Shown: positions 1-9,908, numbered from the stretch's first letter. The stretch: 64,000 nt of DNA from Hyunsoonleella pacifica (GCF_004310335.1 NZ_SIRS01000007.1:109634-173633), one strand, 5' to 3'. Notes: generated by a model from the letters alone, not told the origin. Translations and numbers: made by a program.

Positions 1-611
1 AGATAGTACCTTTTTAGACGTTAATTTTATAACTAAATTCTTCGCCTAAAGCAATGCCATCTATTCCTTCTTCAAAATAGGTTGTTTCATCTACTTCTAC
101 CATGGAAAAATCAGATCCCCAAACAGTAGTTGAAAAATCAAACCTTCCAGAATTGTTTCCTTTAGTGTTGATTTAGTAGTTCCAAAACATAGAGCCTTTG
201 TACACTTGAAAATTTTTTATATTTACTATTTGATGGTAGTTGACTATCTGTTCATTTTCTTTTAAATAGATACTAACTATTGGTCCTCGGTTTGTTTTTC
301 CGGCTATGTAATAGTTTTAAGTGTATTGTGCCTCCTCCAAATTTTATACTGGATGTAACACTAATTACTACTTTACCATTAGTTTCTACATTAAGAATTA
401 TTGGGTTATTTTCATCTCCAAAAGCATGAAACACAATATTAATATCATTATATGTCCCATTTTTTAGAACTAATTTATTACCTGGCTTAGCTTCAGAAAT
501 AGCTTTAACTAATTGCTGTGCATTAGAAACTAAAGCTTTAGATTGCTCTTGCTTTTTACAAGAAAAGACTATTAATATTAAAAGAAAAACATTCAAAAAT
601 TTCATTTTCAA
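1..611 (-). pseudogene. Degraded composite alginate lyase (PL6-like N-terminus joined to Alginate_lyase2-like segment), partial
   Basis: The start (ATG at 609-611) encodes a lipoprotein signal with lipobox (IVFSCKKQ) followed by about 70 residues that look like the first coils of a PL6 alginate lyase (LVLKNGTYNDINI). An open frame stops at 273-275. In another frame the sequence continues as NYYIAGKTNRGPIVSIYLKE, hits an in-frame TAA after GSMFWNY, goes on as NSGRFDFSTTVWGSDFS and EEGIDGIALGEEFSYKINV, meets another TAA at 14-16, and then reads KGTI off the window edge. The DGIALGE-FSY block is typical of the Alginate_lyase2 fold (PL7/PL18). So there is one frameshift and at least two nonsense codons, plus an apparent join of two lyase families. 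No promoter element of the shared PUL type lies upstream. Family assignments come from recognised sequence patterns, not a search. Confidence 0.65.
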
Positions 612-803
612 ATTGGCTAACCAGTTTATAGCTTTTATTTTTCTTACACAAATAAAAATGAATTTTATTGAATTAAGAGATAAATGCTGATTTCGAAGGC
701 TTTATATAAATGAAGATTCGCTATTGTGAAACTTTATATACTTAACTATAGGCTAACTGAAAACAGAAATTCTCTAGATTTTATAAATATATTATTGTTT
801 AAC

Positions 804-827
804 AACTTCTACCTTAGAGTAGAAGTT
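804..827 (-). terminator. Hairpin after the GH2/sulfatase operon
   Basis: A perfect 9-bp stem (AACTTCTAC / GTAGAAGTT, 6-base loop) lies about 35 bases beyond the stop codon of the GH2 gene. On the minus strand it is followed by an AT-rich stretch with only a weak T run, so termination efficiency is uncertain. The remaining 612-862 stretch is AT-rich with no recognisable gene. Confidence 0.55.
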
Positions 828-862
828 AAGATGAATAACACAAGAAATATTAAAGAAATTAA

Positions 863-3463
863 CTAATTCACTTTTCTAAGTTTAATTCCGCTTAGCCTAG
901 TTTGTCCTTTTTTAGCTTTAAAAGCTACAGTGAGACCTTTATCATTTGCAACAGTAATTAAAAAACGTTTGGCTACACCACGGTTATTTCCATAAGCTTC
1001 TTTCAAATTTAAGTTATTCCAAATTGGTTTTCCGTTCACTAAAATATCCATGATATTGTCATCCCTTGTTTTCAATTCAGCTAATAATAAAGACAATTCA
1101 TAAGTACCATTAGGTACATCAAACTTATATCCTTCTATACCTATGCGTTGTGTCTGGTATATGGGATCATTTTCAGTGCCTTTTACACTTACATCCACAC
1201 CAATATTATTACGTCGTTTACTTTTGAATCGTAAAAAATCTCCACCTACATAACCAAAACTTCCTTTTTCATAAGGCTTATCAGGCATCCATAAATAATT
1301 AATGTTATCAGATTCTATAAAATAACAGTAAGAGCCTACATTAATCGCTATCTCTTCAAATTTATTTGTATTACTTTTAAGGTATCTAGGTTGCAGTTTA
1401 AATTCTATAAATACAACATCTTTTAATGTTTTTCCCTCCTTTTCAGACACTGCCTCAATTAAATTTTGTCCATCTATGAAAGGTACATTAAAAGTTGCTG
1501 TTGAAAATTCGAAATCTTTTTTACCCAATGATGTACCATTTATAAATAATTCAACTTCTTTACCATTACCTACAATAGTTATGGGTTGAGTTGCAAAAGT
1601 TCCTCCTTCGCTATCTGCTATACCTGATCTGTTTTTCCAAGATTTAGATGCTATAGCTAAAAACGGTGTTTTTTTCAATAAGGCTTGATACAAATAATAG
1701 GCATCTTTTTTCTCTCTTGTCGCAGATACTAAACCTTTACTATTTATATGTGGTACAGCATCTTTACGGTGTTCTACCTGAAAGTCTGCATAGTTCCAAA
1801 CGTTTGCTCCAACAATTTCTGGCATATTAAGAATGGTTTTCATATAATACTTGTGCAATAAAAACTGATAATCTATACTAAAATCAAATCGCTTAGGGTT
1901 ATATGAACGCAATCTTGGATCAGCTCCTCCTCCATATTCGCTTAAAATGAATGGCTTATCAGGATCTAACTCTAGAGAACGTTTTACCAAACTTCTTAAG
2001 TTACTATCTATATCTTCTAACTCTTCAATATACCATCCATAGTATTTATTATAACCAACCAATTCAGTCAATCTAATACCAAGTTTATCTTGATATGCTG
2101 GTTCTCTAAAAAACACAGAATATGAGTAGCGTGTTTCATCTTCTTCCTTTATGGTTTTAGCTAAAGCTTCATGGGTACTTACAAAATGTTTTGTGTAATC
2201 TTCCCCCAATTTACTAGGTGCTTTCATGGTGGTTTCGTTCCCTAAATTCCATGCCACAATAGCTGGATTATTATAATTAAAACGAATAGCTTCTCTAAGC
2301 ATGTTTATGCTATTTTGCTTTCCTGCTTCGTTTGCAGCAGCTTTATCTACAAAAGGTATCTCTAGTGTAGCCACAAAACCAAGTTTATTACACATTTCTA
2401 AAATTGCTGGATCTTGCGGATAGTGAGCAATTCTCAAGAAATTACTCCCCATATCTTTAAGCAATTTCATGTCGTTGCGATGAATCTCATCACTCACAGC
2501 ATTAGCTTTTCCGTAAAAATCTTGATGTCTACAAGTACCTATTAATTTGGTTGGTTTGCCGTTGATAGAGAATCCTTTTTTAACATCAAAACTAAACCAT
2601 CTAAAACCAACTGGATTTTCAATTCTATCATATATATTACCTTTTCTATCCACTATTTCAGAAACCAATTTATACAAATAAGGGCTTTCTGGAGACCATA
2701 AATTTGGATTATCAATTGAAAAGTCACTAAAAATATCTTTCCCAAAAGTTATTTTTGACTTGATGGTTTTAACTAAATTATTCTTATTATCAAATAAAGA
2801 TTGTTTAATATAAAACGTTCCTTTTTTAGGTCTAATTATTTTGGATTGCACTGAGATTTTGGCTGAAGTTTCAGAAACCTCTGGTGTTCTGATAAAAATG
2901 GGGTTTGCACCCAAATTAGCTACTTCAAAATGTACTGATTTTGTAATGATTAATTGAATATCTCTGTAAATACCTCCATAAAATGAAAAGTCTGCTGCCT
3001 GCGGTACAATTTCATCATTATGGGCATTATCTACTTTTACAGCAATTTCATTTTTTCCAGTTTTTAGTGCCGAAGTAATATCTCTTGCAAATGTGGTGTA
3101 GCCTCCTATATGGTCTTCTCCTATGGCTTTTCCATTGATATAAAGTGATGTCACTTGATTTGCAGCTTCAAATAATAAAAACACTTGTTGATTATCATAA
3201 ATCTGTGGAATTGTCATGGTTTTTTTATACCACCCTTCTCCTCTGTAGTAACCATCTTCATCATCTAAAATATCTTCTGTATTCCAAGAATGCGGAATGG
3301 TTACTTTTTCCCAAGTAATTTCTGAATTATCATTTGAAAATGGATGCTCTACATTTCCTTTATGGAAATGCCATGAATCATTTATAGTTTCAATATGACG
3401 AACTTGTTGAGCGTAGTTTATAAAACAGCTTAAACAAAGCAGTAGTTTAACTAATTTTTGCAT
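863..3463 (-). CDS. Secreted GH2 glycoside hydrolase with C-terminal malectin-like domain
   Basis: This 866-residue GH2-family enzyme has a signal peptide (to about residue 19) and the usual order of sugar-binding jelly-roll, immunoglobulin-like domain and TIM barrel. The acid/base Glu is E410 in NLGNETT and the nucleophile E509 in ILSEYGGG. After the barrel come an Ig-like segment (about 640-720) and a malectin/CBM-like domain (about 730-866, with MDILVNGKPIWNN). N574-S-K576 (NSKG) sits where glucuronidases carry their carboxylate-binding NxK motif, but NxKG also occurs in GH2 galactosidases, so specificity (beta-galactosidase or beta-glucuronidase) stays open. It is the second gene of a two-gene operon, 18 bases behind a sulfatase, suggesting that it acts after desulfation. 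It probably works in the periplasm. Confidence 0.85.
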   Translation of the reverse strand: MQKLVKLLLCLSCFINYAQQVRHIETINDSWHFHKGNVEHPFSNDNSEITWEKVTIPHSWNTEDILDDEDGYYRGEGWYKKTMTIPQIYDNQQVFLLFEAANQVTSLYINGKAIGEDHIGGYTTFARDITSALKTGKNEIAVKVDNAHNDEIVPQAADFSFYGGIYRDIQLIITKSVHFEVANLGANPIFIRTPEVSETSAKISVQSKIIRPKKGTFYIKQSLFDNKNNLVKTIKSKITFGKDIFSDFSIDNPNLWSPESPYLYKLVSEIVDRKGNIYDRIENPVGFRWFSFDVKKGFSINGKPTKLIGTCRHQDFYGKANAVSDEIHRNDMKLLKDMGSNFLRIAHYPQDPAILEMCNKLGFVATLEIPFVDKAAANEAGKQNSINMLREAIRFNYNNPAIVAWNLGNETTMKAPSKLGEDYTKHFVSTHEALAKTIKEEDETRYSYSVFFREPAYQDKLGIRLTELVGYNKYYGWYIEELEDIDSNLRSLVKRSLELDPDKPFILSEYGGGADPRLRSYNPKRFDFSIDYQFLLHKYYMKTILNMPEIVGANVWNYADFQVEHRKDAVPHINSKGLVSATREKKDAYYLYQALLKKTPFLAIASKSWKNRSGIADSEGGTFATQPITIVGNGKEVELFINGTSLGKKDFEFSTATFNVPFIDGQNLIEAVSEKEGKTLKDVVFIEFKLQPRYLKSNTNKFEEIAINVGSYCYFIESDNINYLWMPDKPYEKGSFGYVGGDFLRFKSKRRNNIGVDVSVKGTENDPIYQTQRIGIEGYKFDVPNGTYELSLLLAELKTRDDNIMDILVNGKPIWNNLNLKEAYGNNRGVAKRFLITVANDKGLTVAFKAKKGQTRLSGIKLRKVN

Positions 3464-3481
3464 TTATTTATATAATATTTT

Positions 3482-5221
3482 TTATTGAATTTGGATAGTC
3501 TCACTAGCTAAAAAGCCAATACGATGAGATTTTGCTTGTAATGTAGCACCTTCAGGTAAGGTTATAGCGTTTTGATAAATCTCCCAAGATTTTGAGACTT
3601 TCTCTCCGCTTTTAATTATTTTAAAACCTATTGAAGCTCCTTCAGTATCACAACTTATTGATATTTTTCCATTTTCATTAGTAATGATTGGAACTGTTGT
3701 TTTAGGTTGAACATCTCCGTTCCATAACTTTTTGATAAGTTCTCCTTCTGGCAAGTCTGGATTATCTTCAATGGCGTTAAGCCACTTATCCATTTCATTA
3801 CTTAACTTATTGAGTTCATCTTGATATTTGGCATCTCCTGCAACATTATTTAATTCAAACGGATCAACAGAACAATCAAATAATTCTTCTTTAGGTTTAT
3901 TTTCTCTAAACCATTGTAATTGTATAGCATTAAGCTTGCCTTCATCTTTTAGCCGTAACAACTCTTTCATACTTGGTATTTTTTCGCGGTATGTTACGGG
4001 CAAATAATAGCCTTGCTCTGGTTTATAATTTCGAATATATTTAAAGCGTTGACTTCTTACCGCTCTGATAACATCAGTAAAAGCATCAAATCTATCAGCA
4101 GCGGCGTGAATGTAGTTTCGTTCTTCTGCTTTGTAGTCTCCTAAAAAAGCTTGCCCTTGCATATATGATTTAGGCGCTTCTCCAATTAACGATAATAAGG
4201 TTGGTGCAAAATCTACAAAACTAATTAATTGGTTATCTTTTGTTCCTGCTTGTAATTTTTTTGGAAAACGAATAATCATAGGAGTATTTAAGCCAGAATC
4301 ATAAATTAAACGTTTTTCCCTAGGTAATGGTCCGCCATGGTCGCCGTAAAAAAATATAATAGTATTATCTAACAAACCATCATCTTCTAATTGTTTTAAA
4401 ACAGCACCAACCTGCTTGTCCATTTCTGCTATATTGTTATAAAGCTTCCACATATCACGTTGTGTTACTTCATTATCTACCAAGTAAGGTGGCACGTTAA
4501 ATTTTGTGCTTTTTGACAAATGTATTGGTGTATCAGTTTCATCCATTCTATTTTTAGCATGAGAACCACCAAAATTTTTCCATTTGTAATCTCTATCTCC
4601 TGCTTGATATAATCTGGTTTCAATTTCTCTGAATCCATAAGGTTCAAATAAGCCTGATTCGTGGGTTTCGGTAAAATTAATTACTGAAAAAAACGGTTGA
4701 TTTTTTCCTCTATTTCTCCAATGCGCATAAGGACTACTTTCATCCCAAGCTGTCACAGGTGCTTTAAATTGATAATCGGTTTTATAGTTATTAGTACAGT
4801 AATATCCTGCACTACGCAACCACTCGCTGATCATTTTTACGTCTGCTGAAGGTACTGCTTCATAGGCTGGTAACCCCCTCTCTTTTGTATAAGAGTTGGT
4901 ACGCATGTGATTTGCGCCTATACTTGAAGGATACATTCCTGTAGCTATGGCTGCTCTACTTGGCGCACAAACGCCTGATGTAGAATACAAATTTGGATAA
5001 ATAACACCTTCTTGAGCTAGCTTACTTAAATTTGGTGTTGCTACCGTATTATCTCCAAAAGGTGGTATATAAGCCCCCATATCTTCAGTTACTAACCAAA
5101 GGATATTTGGACGTTCTGGTAACTTTAAATTATTTGTATTTAATTTTTGCTGATTTACTTTTTTATCCTTGCAGGCCAGAAGACTCAAGCATAATAAAAC
5201 TGTTATTTTAAGTAGTCTCAT
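3482..5221 (-). CDS. S1-family sulfatase lipoprotein
   Basis: This 579-residue type I sulfatase hydrolyses sulfate esters on carbohydrates and depends on a formylglycine made from C85 in the motif CAPSR (C-x-P-S-R). A lipobox (SLLACKDK) predicts a membrane-anchored lipoprotein. Metal-binding residues are visible early (NILWLVTEDMGAY) and later in FFYGDHGGPLPREKR. A short C-terminal beta domain (about 510-579) follows the S1 fold. The sequence type resembles heparan N-sulfatase-like PUL enzymes (perhaps subfamily S1_8, a guess). It is the first gene of the operon with the GH2 at 863-3463 and has the shared activator-type promoter 19 bases upstream. No sulfatase-maturing enzyme is in the window. 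Confidence 0.9.
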   Translation of the reverse strand: MRLLKITVLLCLSLLACKDKKVNQQKLNTNNLKLPERPNILWLVTEDMGAYIPPFGDNTVATPNLSKLAQEGVIYPNLYSTSGVCAPSRAAIATGMYPSSIGANHMRTNSYTKERGLPAYEAVPSADVKMISEWLRSAGYYCTNNYKTDYQFKAPVTAWDESSPYAHWRNRGKNQPFFSVINFTETHESGLFEPYGFREIETRLYQAGDRDYKWKNFGGSHAKNRMDETDTPIHLSKSTKFNVPPYLVDNEVTQRDMWKLYNNIAEMDKQVGAVLKQLEDDGLLDNTIIFFYGDHGGPLPREKRLIYDSGLNTPMIIRFPKKLQAGTKDNQLISFVDFAPTLLSLIGEAPKSYMQGQAFLGDYKAEERNYIHAAADRFDAFTDVIRAVRSQRFKYIRNYKPEQGYYLPVTYREKIPSMKELLRLKDEGKLNAIQLQWFRENKPKEELFDCSVDPFELNNVAGDAKYQDELNKLSNEMDKWLNAIEDNPDLPEGELIKKLWNGDVQPKTTVPIITNENGKISISCDTEGASIGFKIIKSGEKVSKSWEIYQNAITLPEGATLQAKSHRIGFLASETIQIQ

Positions 5222-5239
5222 AAAATTATTTATAATTCA

Positions 5240-5284
5240 TAAAATTAGATCTTTTATAAAAGACCCCTGTCCTGCTTTATCCTG
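5240..5284 (-). promoter_or_regulatory. Shared PUL promoter module (sulfatase operon)
   Basis: Plus-strand TGTCCTGCTTTATCCTG (5268-5284) is a direct repeat of TRTCCTG with period 10. Read in the direction of transcription it is CAGGAYA-N3-CAGGAYA. Exactly 20 bases further downstream is TAATTTTA (5240-5247), a near match to the Bacteroidetes -7 box TAnnTTTG. The same geometry recurs upstream of seven other units in the window. Confidence 0.75.
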
Positions 5285-5298
5285 ATTTACTTAAACAA

Positions 5299-5335
5299 AA
5301 ACTCACTTCTTCTAAATCTACGAAGAAGTGAGTTT
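5299..5335 (-). terminator. Strong hairpin terminator after GH2 beta-glucuronidase operon
   Basis: A perfect 14-bp stem (AAACTCACTTCTTC paired with GAAGAAGTGAGTTT) around a 9-base loop lies about 60 bases past the stop codon of the gene at 5398. It separates that operon from the promoter of the sulfatase operon. Confidence 0.8.
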
Positions 5336-5397
5336 GTATAAATTTTGGTATAGGTAATTAAGAGTACTATTTTATCATTACATTAAAGTTATTGGTT

Positions 5398-7218
5398 TTA
5401 ATTGATGTCTTTATAAAACTTTTGAAGTGTGTAAAACGCTTTCTTTTTATTTCCAGTTTCTGAAATTAAACCTTTTCTATTCCATCCATCTTGGTAAGGA
5501 ATTAAAGTTCTTCTTGGAGATCTAAAATCTACTAAAGTCCAAGGAGTAATACCACTTATTCCAGAAATTTTAACTAAAGTTGGTAAGGTTTCTTCGTATA
5601 ACAACTCTTGAAACTCTTCACTCCAACGTGTCATTTTATCTGCATAGTAACCTTGCAATGCTCCTGCTCCAAATTCTGAAATAATCACAGGTTTATCAAT
5701 ATCAATATTCCAACGAATATTTTTGATGTTATCAATTTTACCACCATACCAACCATAATATTGGTTAAAGCTTAATACATCTACCACTTTTGCAAATTCG
5801 TCTTCTACAATCATGATGTTTTTATTCTCTTTTTTACCATGATCTTCTAATGCTGCACTGATCAAGCGAGTGTCGTCTAATTTTCTTGCGGTAGTCGCTA
5901 AGTTTGTTAAAAACGTTAAACGCTCTTTAGAAGTTGGTGTTTCGTTTGCCATAGACCAAATGATAGAGCAAGCTCTATTTTTATCGCGACTGATTAATTC
6001 TGTAAGTTGTGTTTCTGCCTTCTTATATGTTTCTGAGTTTGTCCATTGTATGGTCCAGTACACAGGTATTTCTTCCCAAACTAAAATCCCCATTTGCTCT
6101 GCAACACGAATCATATTTTCATTATGTGGGTAATGCGCTAAACGTACATAGTTACAACCCAATTCTTTTGCCCAACCTAACAAAACTTTTGCATCTTCTA
6201 TAGACCAAGCTCTACCACCTCTCATTACATTTTCTTCGTGAATAGAAATTCCTTTTAAAAATATTTTCTCTCCATTTAATAAAATGGCTTTGCCTTTTGT
6301 CTCTATGGTTCTGAGACCAATTTTATCGGTTACTTTATCTTTTGCAATAGCAATGTTTACTTCGTATAATTTTGGATTGGTATCACTCCAATACTTTACT
6401 CGTTTTACAGGAAACTTCACTTGAACAAATCCGTTTACATCTGTTGTAAAGGTTTTATTTATTTTCAATTCTGGAATGGTAAGGTTTACTTTTTGAGCTC
6501 CTTTATTTTTACCATTCAATTGAATGTATCCTGAAACTTCTTTGTTATTATTTTTTGTCAATTGAATTTTATAATCCTCAATAAACATTTGATCTAATTC
6601 GTAAACAGTTACATCTCTAGTAATTCCACCGTAATTCCACCAATCTGTACTTAATGTTGGCACCTCATCTGCAGCGCGTTTGTTATCTACTTTAATAATT
6701 AAAAAATTACCTTTTTCTTTTAAAAGATGGGTCATTTCAAAGTTAAATGGCGTAAACCCTCCAACATGAACTCCTAATTTTTTACCATTTAAATACACAT
6801 CTGCTCTATAATTAACTGCACCAAAATGAACGTAATAACGTTTATTAGCATCGTAATTTTCTACATTAAACGATTTTTTATACCACACTGTACCTTCATA
6901 ATAAAATAATTTTTCTTTTTGAGAATTCCAGTCTCCTGGCACAACCATAGTTGGAGTAGCATCAAAATCGTACTCCACTCTATCCATTTTATTTTTTGGT
7001 TTTTTATTTAAGAAATAAGCACTAGAACCTGGGTTTTCTGTACCATCATGTGGCTCCATTCTATAATTATAGTATCCTGTTTCATAAACATCCACAATAT
7101 AATGCCACCTTCCATTTAAACTTTGTCCGTTTCTTAAATAACTATTTTGTAATAAAGGTTCATTTGCATAAGTATATATTGTAATTAAAAATAAAAGTGA
7201 ATTTATAATTTGTTTCAT
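5398..7218 (-). CDS. Secreted GH2 beta-glucuronidase
   Basis: This 606-residue three-domain GH2 enzyme has a signal peptide (about residues 1-18). It has the acid/base E426 in SMANETP, the nucleophile E515 in IISEFGAG, and N580-R-K582 in GWNRKGLI, which matches the NxK motif that binds the substrate carboxylate in beta-glucuronidases. Its length equals that of classic GUS enzymes with no C-terminal extension. The likely role is release of terminal glucuronic acid from desulfated oligosaccharides in the periplasm, feeding UxaC further along the locus. It is the last gene of the operon running down from 13458, 26 bases after the lyase-like gene, and is followed by a strong terminator. Confidence 0.85.
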   Translation of the reverse strand: MKQIINSLLFLITIYTYANEPLLQNSYLRNGQSLNGRWHYIVDVYETGYYNYRMEPHDGTENPGSSAYFLNKKPKNKMDRVEYDFDATPTMVVPGDWNSQKEKLFYYEGTVWYKKSFNVENYDANKRYYVHFGAVNYRADVYLNGKKLGVHVGGFTPFNFEMTHLLKEKGNFLIIKVDNKRAADEVPTLSTDWWNYGGITRDVTVYELDQMFIEDYKIQLTKNNNKEVSGYIQLNGKNKGAQKVNLTIPELKINKTFTTDVNGFVQVKFPVKRVKYWSDTNPKLYEVNIAIAKDKVTDKIGLRTIETKGKAILLNGEKIFLKGISIHEENVMRGGRAWSIEDAKVLLGWAKELGCNYVRLAHYPHNENMIRVAEQMGILVWEEIPVYWTIQWTNSETYKKAETQLTELISRDKNRACSIIWSMANETPTSKERLTFLTNLATTARKLDDTRLISAALEDHGKKENKNIMIVEDEFAKVVDVLSFNQYYGWYGGKIDNIKNIRWNIDIDKPVIISEFGAGALQGYYADKMTRWSEEFQELLYEETLPTLVKISGISGITPWTLVDFRSPRRTLIPYQDGWNRKGLISETGNKKKAFYTLQKFYKDIN

Positions 7219-7244
7219 TGTTTATAATACAGTTTTGTTTGGCA

Positions 7245-9167
7245 TTATACTATTTCAATAGCAATATTAATTTGTTTATTTTCCTCTTCAAATGCTGCAA
7301 TAATAGGAACAGCTTCTACTCCTGGCACCATATTAAAGGTTCTACTTTTTGGCATGTCTTTTATTTTAAGTGGTACACTAGCACTAATTTTTACAATCCC
7401 TTTTGGTTTTTCTATGACAATTTCATTTTCTGATACTTGTGTTACTTTTTCTCCTGTTGGAGAAACAATGGGTAATACAAAAGCTGTTGCTATTTTAATA
7501 GCTTGATTTGTAGTTGTAATAATTTCTAACGCTTCTTCAGTACATTTATAATTCAATGTAAAATCTGATGCTGTGCCTGAAACCAACTCTTTTGCTTTAT
7601 TTTTTAACTGAACATTAGCTCTATATGCAATGGTACTAGCATCTTCTTCAGAAGCAAATGTTGCCTCTAAATCAAACAAATTACTGTACCAAACGCCATC
7701 TTTATGAGTTTCTATTCTTGGTGTAAGCGCAAAATCTTCTCCTGGTTGTGGTTGCTGATTATAGGCTTCTAACATTTTATAAATTGCTACGCTAGCCGTA
7801 CATAGTAAACCTACTTTATTGTGATATAAAACACCAAGCGAAACCCCAGAAGCCTGCCTAACATCATTTCTTTGACTGTAGACAGAATCATAAGCAGAAA
7901 CAGTTCCCCTCCAATCGCCTTTACCAAATAATGACACATCTAACTCTTTAAAATAGGTTTCGCCATTAGCTGTAGTTCTTGGCAATGGTGTAGATTTATC
8001 TATTTTAGGTAAATTTTCCCAATGGTCTAAAAGAGTAGCCAATGGTTTTGCATGTGCAAATGTATGATGTACACAGGGTTGAATATCATGAGACACATAA
8101 TGCAGACCTCCATGCAATAATCCATTATGAGTGCATTGTTTTAAAAGCTCAGTATTTTTAAAAGCTGCTGTACCCAAAGCAGGATTATGATTAGCCATAA
8201 AACTGAATGCTGGTTGCATACCGTCACTTGTTCTACTACCCCAATAGGTCCATTTAAACATGCGGTTTCCAAAGCTATTATCTATACCTCCATCTGGTAA
8301 AATAAATTCTAGATGTGCATCTAAAGACTTCTTTAAGATTTGTAATAATGCTTCATCTTTAACATCAAGAGCGTACATCACTAGGTTATTTAGCGATTCT
8401 TCTATATTATAGCCCAAATCTATTCCATATAAAGCTTTAGGACTTTTAGCTTTTTTATTTTTTCCTTGAATCTCACCAAACAACAACGCGTTTGGTTCTG
8501 TAAAATGATTTTTAATTTGCTTAGCTAGCTCTTTACTTCTCGCTAAGTAATTTTCATTGTTTAACAATTTTCCAATTAAATGCAATGCATAAATTGTTGT
8601 AGCACTGTAGTTAATATTAGCATTACCAACTACAGAAAATCTGTTGTACACAAATTCAGTTGCTTTTTCTAAACGTGCGGTCCATCTTGTTCGAGTTTCA
8701 TCGTCTAATAAATCGCCATGATACTTTAAGGTTTCTGCTAAGGCAATGGATCCAAAAACCGTAGTCCCATCCCAAGATTTTGGATCTAAATCATTGGTCC
8801 AAGCACCATCTTCTCTTGTCACATTTTTACCCCATTCAAAAGATGCAATACCAGCTTCTAGATACTTACTTTCTCCAGTAGCTTTAGCCATGTAAAAAAA
8901 TGGATACACAGCATCCATTACTCTTGCATGTACAGTATCGCAAGCTGGACAATCGAACAGTCCATGAACTTTAGGAGCTGATGGATTTATGATTTGCGTT
9001 TTTATCATACCATCACACCAATCTTTTAAAAGATCAAAAACTAGTTTTTTATATTCTTGAGAGTGTTCAATTGGAGCACTTTTACAGGAATCTAAAATTC
9101 CTGAAGCCGATAATGATAAACCTAAACTTGTTAAAGTAGACAATTGAATAAAGTCTCTTCTTTTCAT
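7245..9167 (-). CDS. Exported alpha/alpha-toroid polysaccharide lyase candidate
   Basis: This 640-residue protein begins with a twin-arginine-like signal (MKRRDFIQLST) and a possible lipobox ending DSC. Residues about 40-400 are helical with repeated W/Y-rich segments (DLGYNIEESLNNLVMYALD, NINYSATTIYALHLIG, VHHTFAHAKPL), as in alpha/alpha-toroid lyases and uronyl hydrolases. The last 200 residues are beta-rich, giving the toroid plus beta-sandwich layout of heparinase/chondroitinase-type lyases. Candidate catalytic residues are the His/Tyr in LHYVSHDIQPCVHH. It may belong to the ulvan lyase family PL40, which I recall as founded by a protein from the Formosa agariphila ulvan PUL; this is not verified. 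It sits between the beta-glucuronidase and a Fn3-like lipoprotein in the same operon. If not a lyase, it could be an unsaturated uronyl hydrolase relative. Confidence 0.5.
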   Translation of the reverse strand: MKRRDFIQLSTLTSLGLSLSASGILDSCKSAPIEHSQEYKKLVFDLLKDWCDGMIKTQIINPSAPKVHGLFDCPACDTVHARVMDAVYPFFYMAKATGESKYLEAGIASFEWGKNVTREDGAWTNDLDPKSWDGTTVFGSIALAETLKYHGDLLDDETRTRWTARLEKATEFVYNRFSVVGNANINYSATTIYALHLIGKLLNNENYLARSKELAKQIKNHFTEPNALLFGEIQGKNKKAKSPKALYGIDLGYNIEESLNNLVMYALDVKDEALLQILKKSLDAHLEFILPDGGIDNSFGNRMFKWTYWGSRTSDGMQPAFSFMANHNPALGTAAFKNTELLKQCTHNGLLHGGLHYVSHDIQPCVHHTFAHAKPLATLLDHWENLPKIDKSTPLPRTTANGETYFKELDVSLFGKGDWRGTVSAYDSVYSQRNDVRQASGVSLGVLYHNKVGLLCTASVAIYKMLEAYNQQPQPGEDFALTPRIETHKDGVWYSNLFDLEATFASEEDASTIAYRANVQLKNKAKELVSGTASDFTLNYKCTEEALEIITTTNQAIKIATAFVLPIVSPTGEKVTQVSENEIVIEKPKGIVKISASVPLKIKDMPKSRTFNMVPGVEAVPIIAAFEEENKQINIAIEIV

Positions 9168-9206
9168 CTAAATATTTTCAAATTGTATATTTCTTTTTAC
9201 AACGCT

Positions 9207-9908
9207 TTATTTTGTTGTAAAACTCCAAACTTGCCCTACACTAACACCTCCTTTATCATCTTTTACTACTACTTTAAAATAATACTTAGTTGATACAATT
9301 AAAGACGAAGCATTGTAACTAGTTCCTGATTGGTTCTCAGATACTTTTGTAATTGGGTTTGCGTTAGTGTCTAAATATACATCAAATATTAAAGAGTCTC
9401 CATCTATATCAGATGCTGACCAATTTAACGTTGTACTTGTTCCATCTATTTCAGAATCCAATGCAGGAGATATTAAACTTGGTGCAAATGGTAAATGATT
9501 TGAAATACCATCTCCCTCAGTAAGGAATTGACTAACGGTAGAATATGCACTTTCCTCTCCTTTACTATCTCTGGATTTTAGCCGCCAATAATACGATTTT
9601 CCTTTCTCTAAGCTAATAACTCTAGACGTTGACGAGCTTGAAACATCATATGCTAGCGAGGAGAAGTCACTTTGTTCGGATACTTCAACTCTATAAGTTA
9701 TCGTATTTCCTTCGTTATCTGTAGAAGCATTCCATTCAAAAATTACGTTATTATCAATACACAACGTATTGCTTAATGGATATATTTGCTCAGGAATAGT
9801 GGGAGCAGTGTTAACAAGATTTGATTCATTATCATCATCTGCCCCTCCACTATTACATGACAAACAAACACTAGTAAGAAATACTAAATATAAATATGAC
9901 TTTTTCAT
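9207..9908 (-). CDS. Lipoprotein with two fibronectin-III-like domains
   Basis: This 233-residue protein has a lipobox (CLSCNSGG), an acidic linker (ADDDNESN) and two beta-sandwich repeats of fibronectin type III style (about 40-130 and 140-233). Both carry the pattern xTYRVEVS..Y..xSYYWRLKSRDSKG. No catalytic residues are visible. The acidic residues close to the lipidated Cys fit Bacteroidetes surface-export signals, so it is probably on the outer surface. It starts one base before the end of the beta-helix gene spacing (9908 versus 9910), so the two are translationally coupled. It may be a glycan-binding accessory protein or a scaffold for its neighbours; the function is unknown. Confidence 0.6.
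   Translation of the reverse strand: MKKSYLYLVFLTSVCLSCNSGGADDDNESNLVNTAPTIPEQIYPLSNTLCIDNNVIFEWNASTDNEGNTITYRVEVSEQSDFSSLAYDVSSSSTSRVISLEKGKSYYWRLKSRDSKGEESAYSTVSQFLTEGDGISNHLPFAPSLISPALDSEIDGTSTTLNWSASDIDGDSLIFDVYLDTNANPITKVSENQSGTSYNASSLIVSTKYYFKVVVKDDKGGVSVGQVWSFTTK

Noticed and set aside
5253..5262. Palindrome TTTTATAAAA inside the sulfatase promoter as a possible operator
   Set aside because: It is not shared by the other promoter modules and such AT palindromes are common here by chance.
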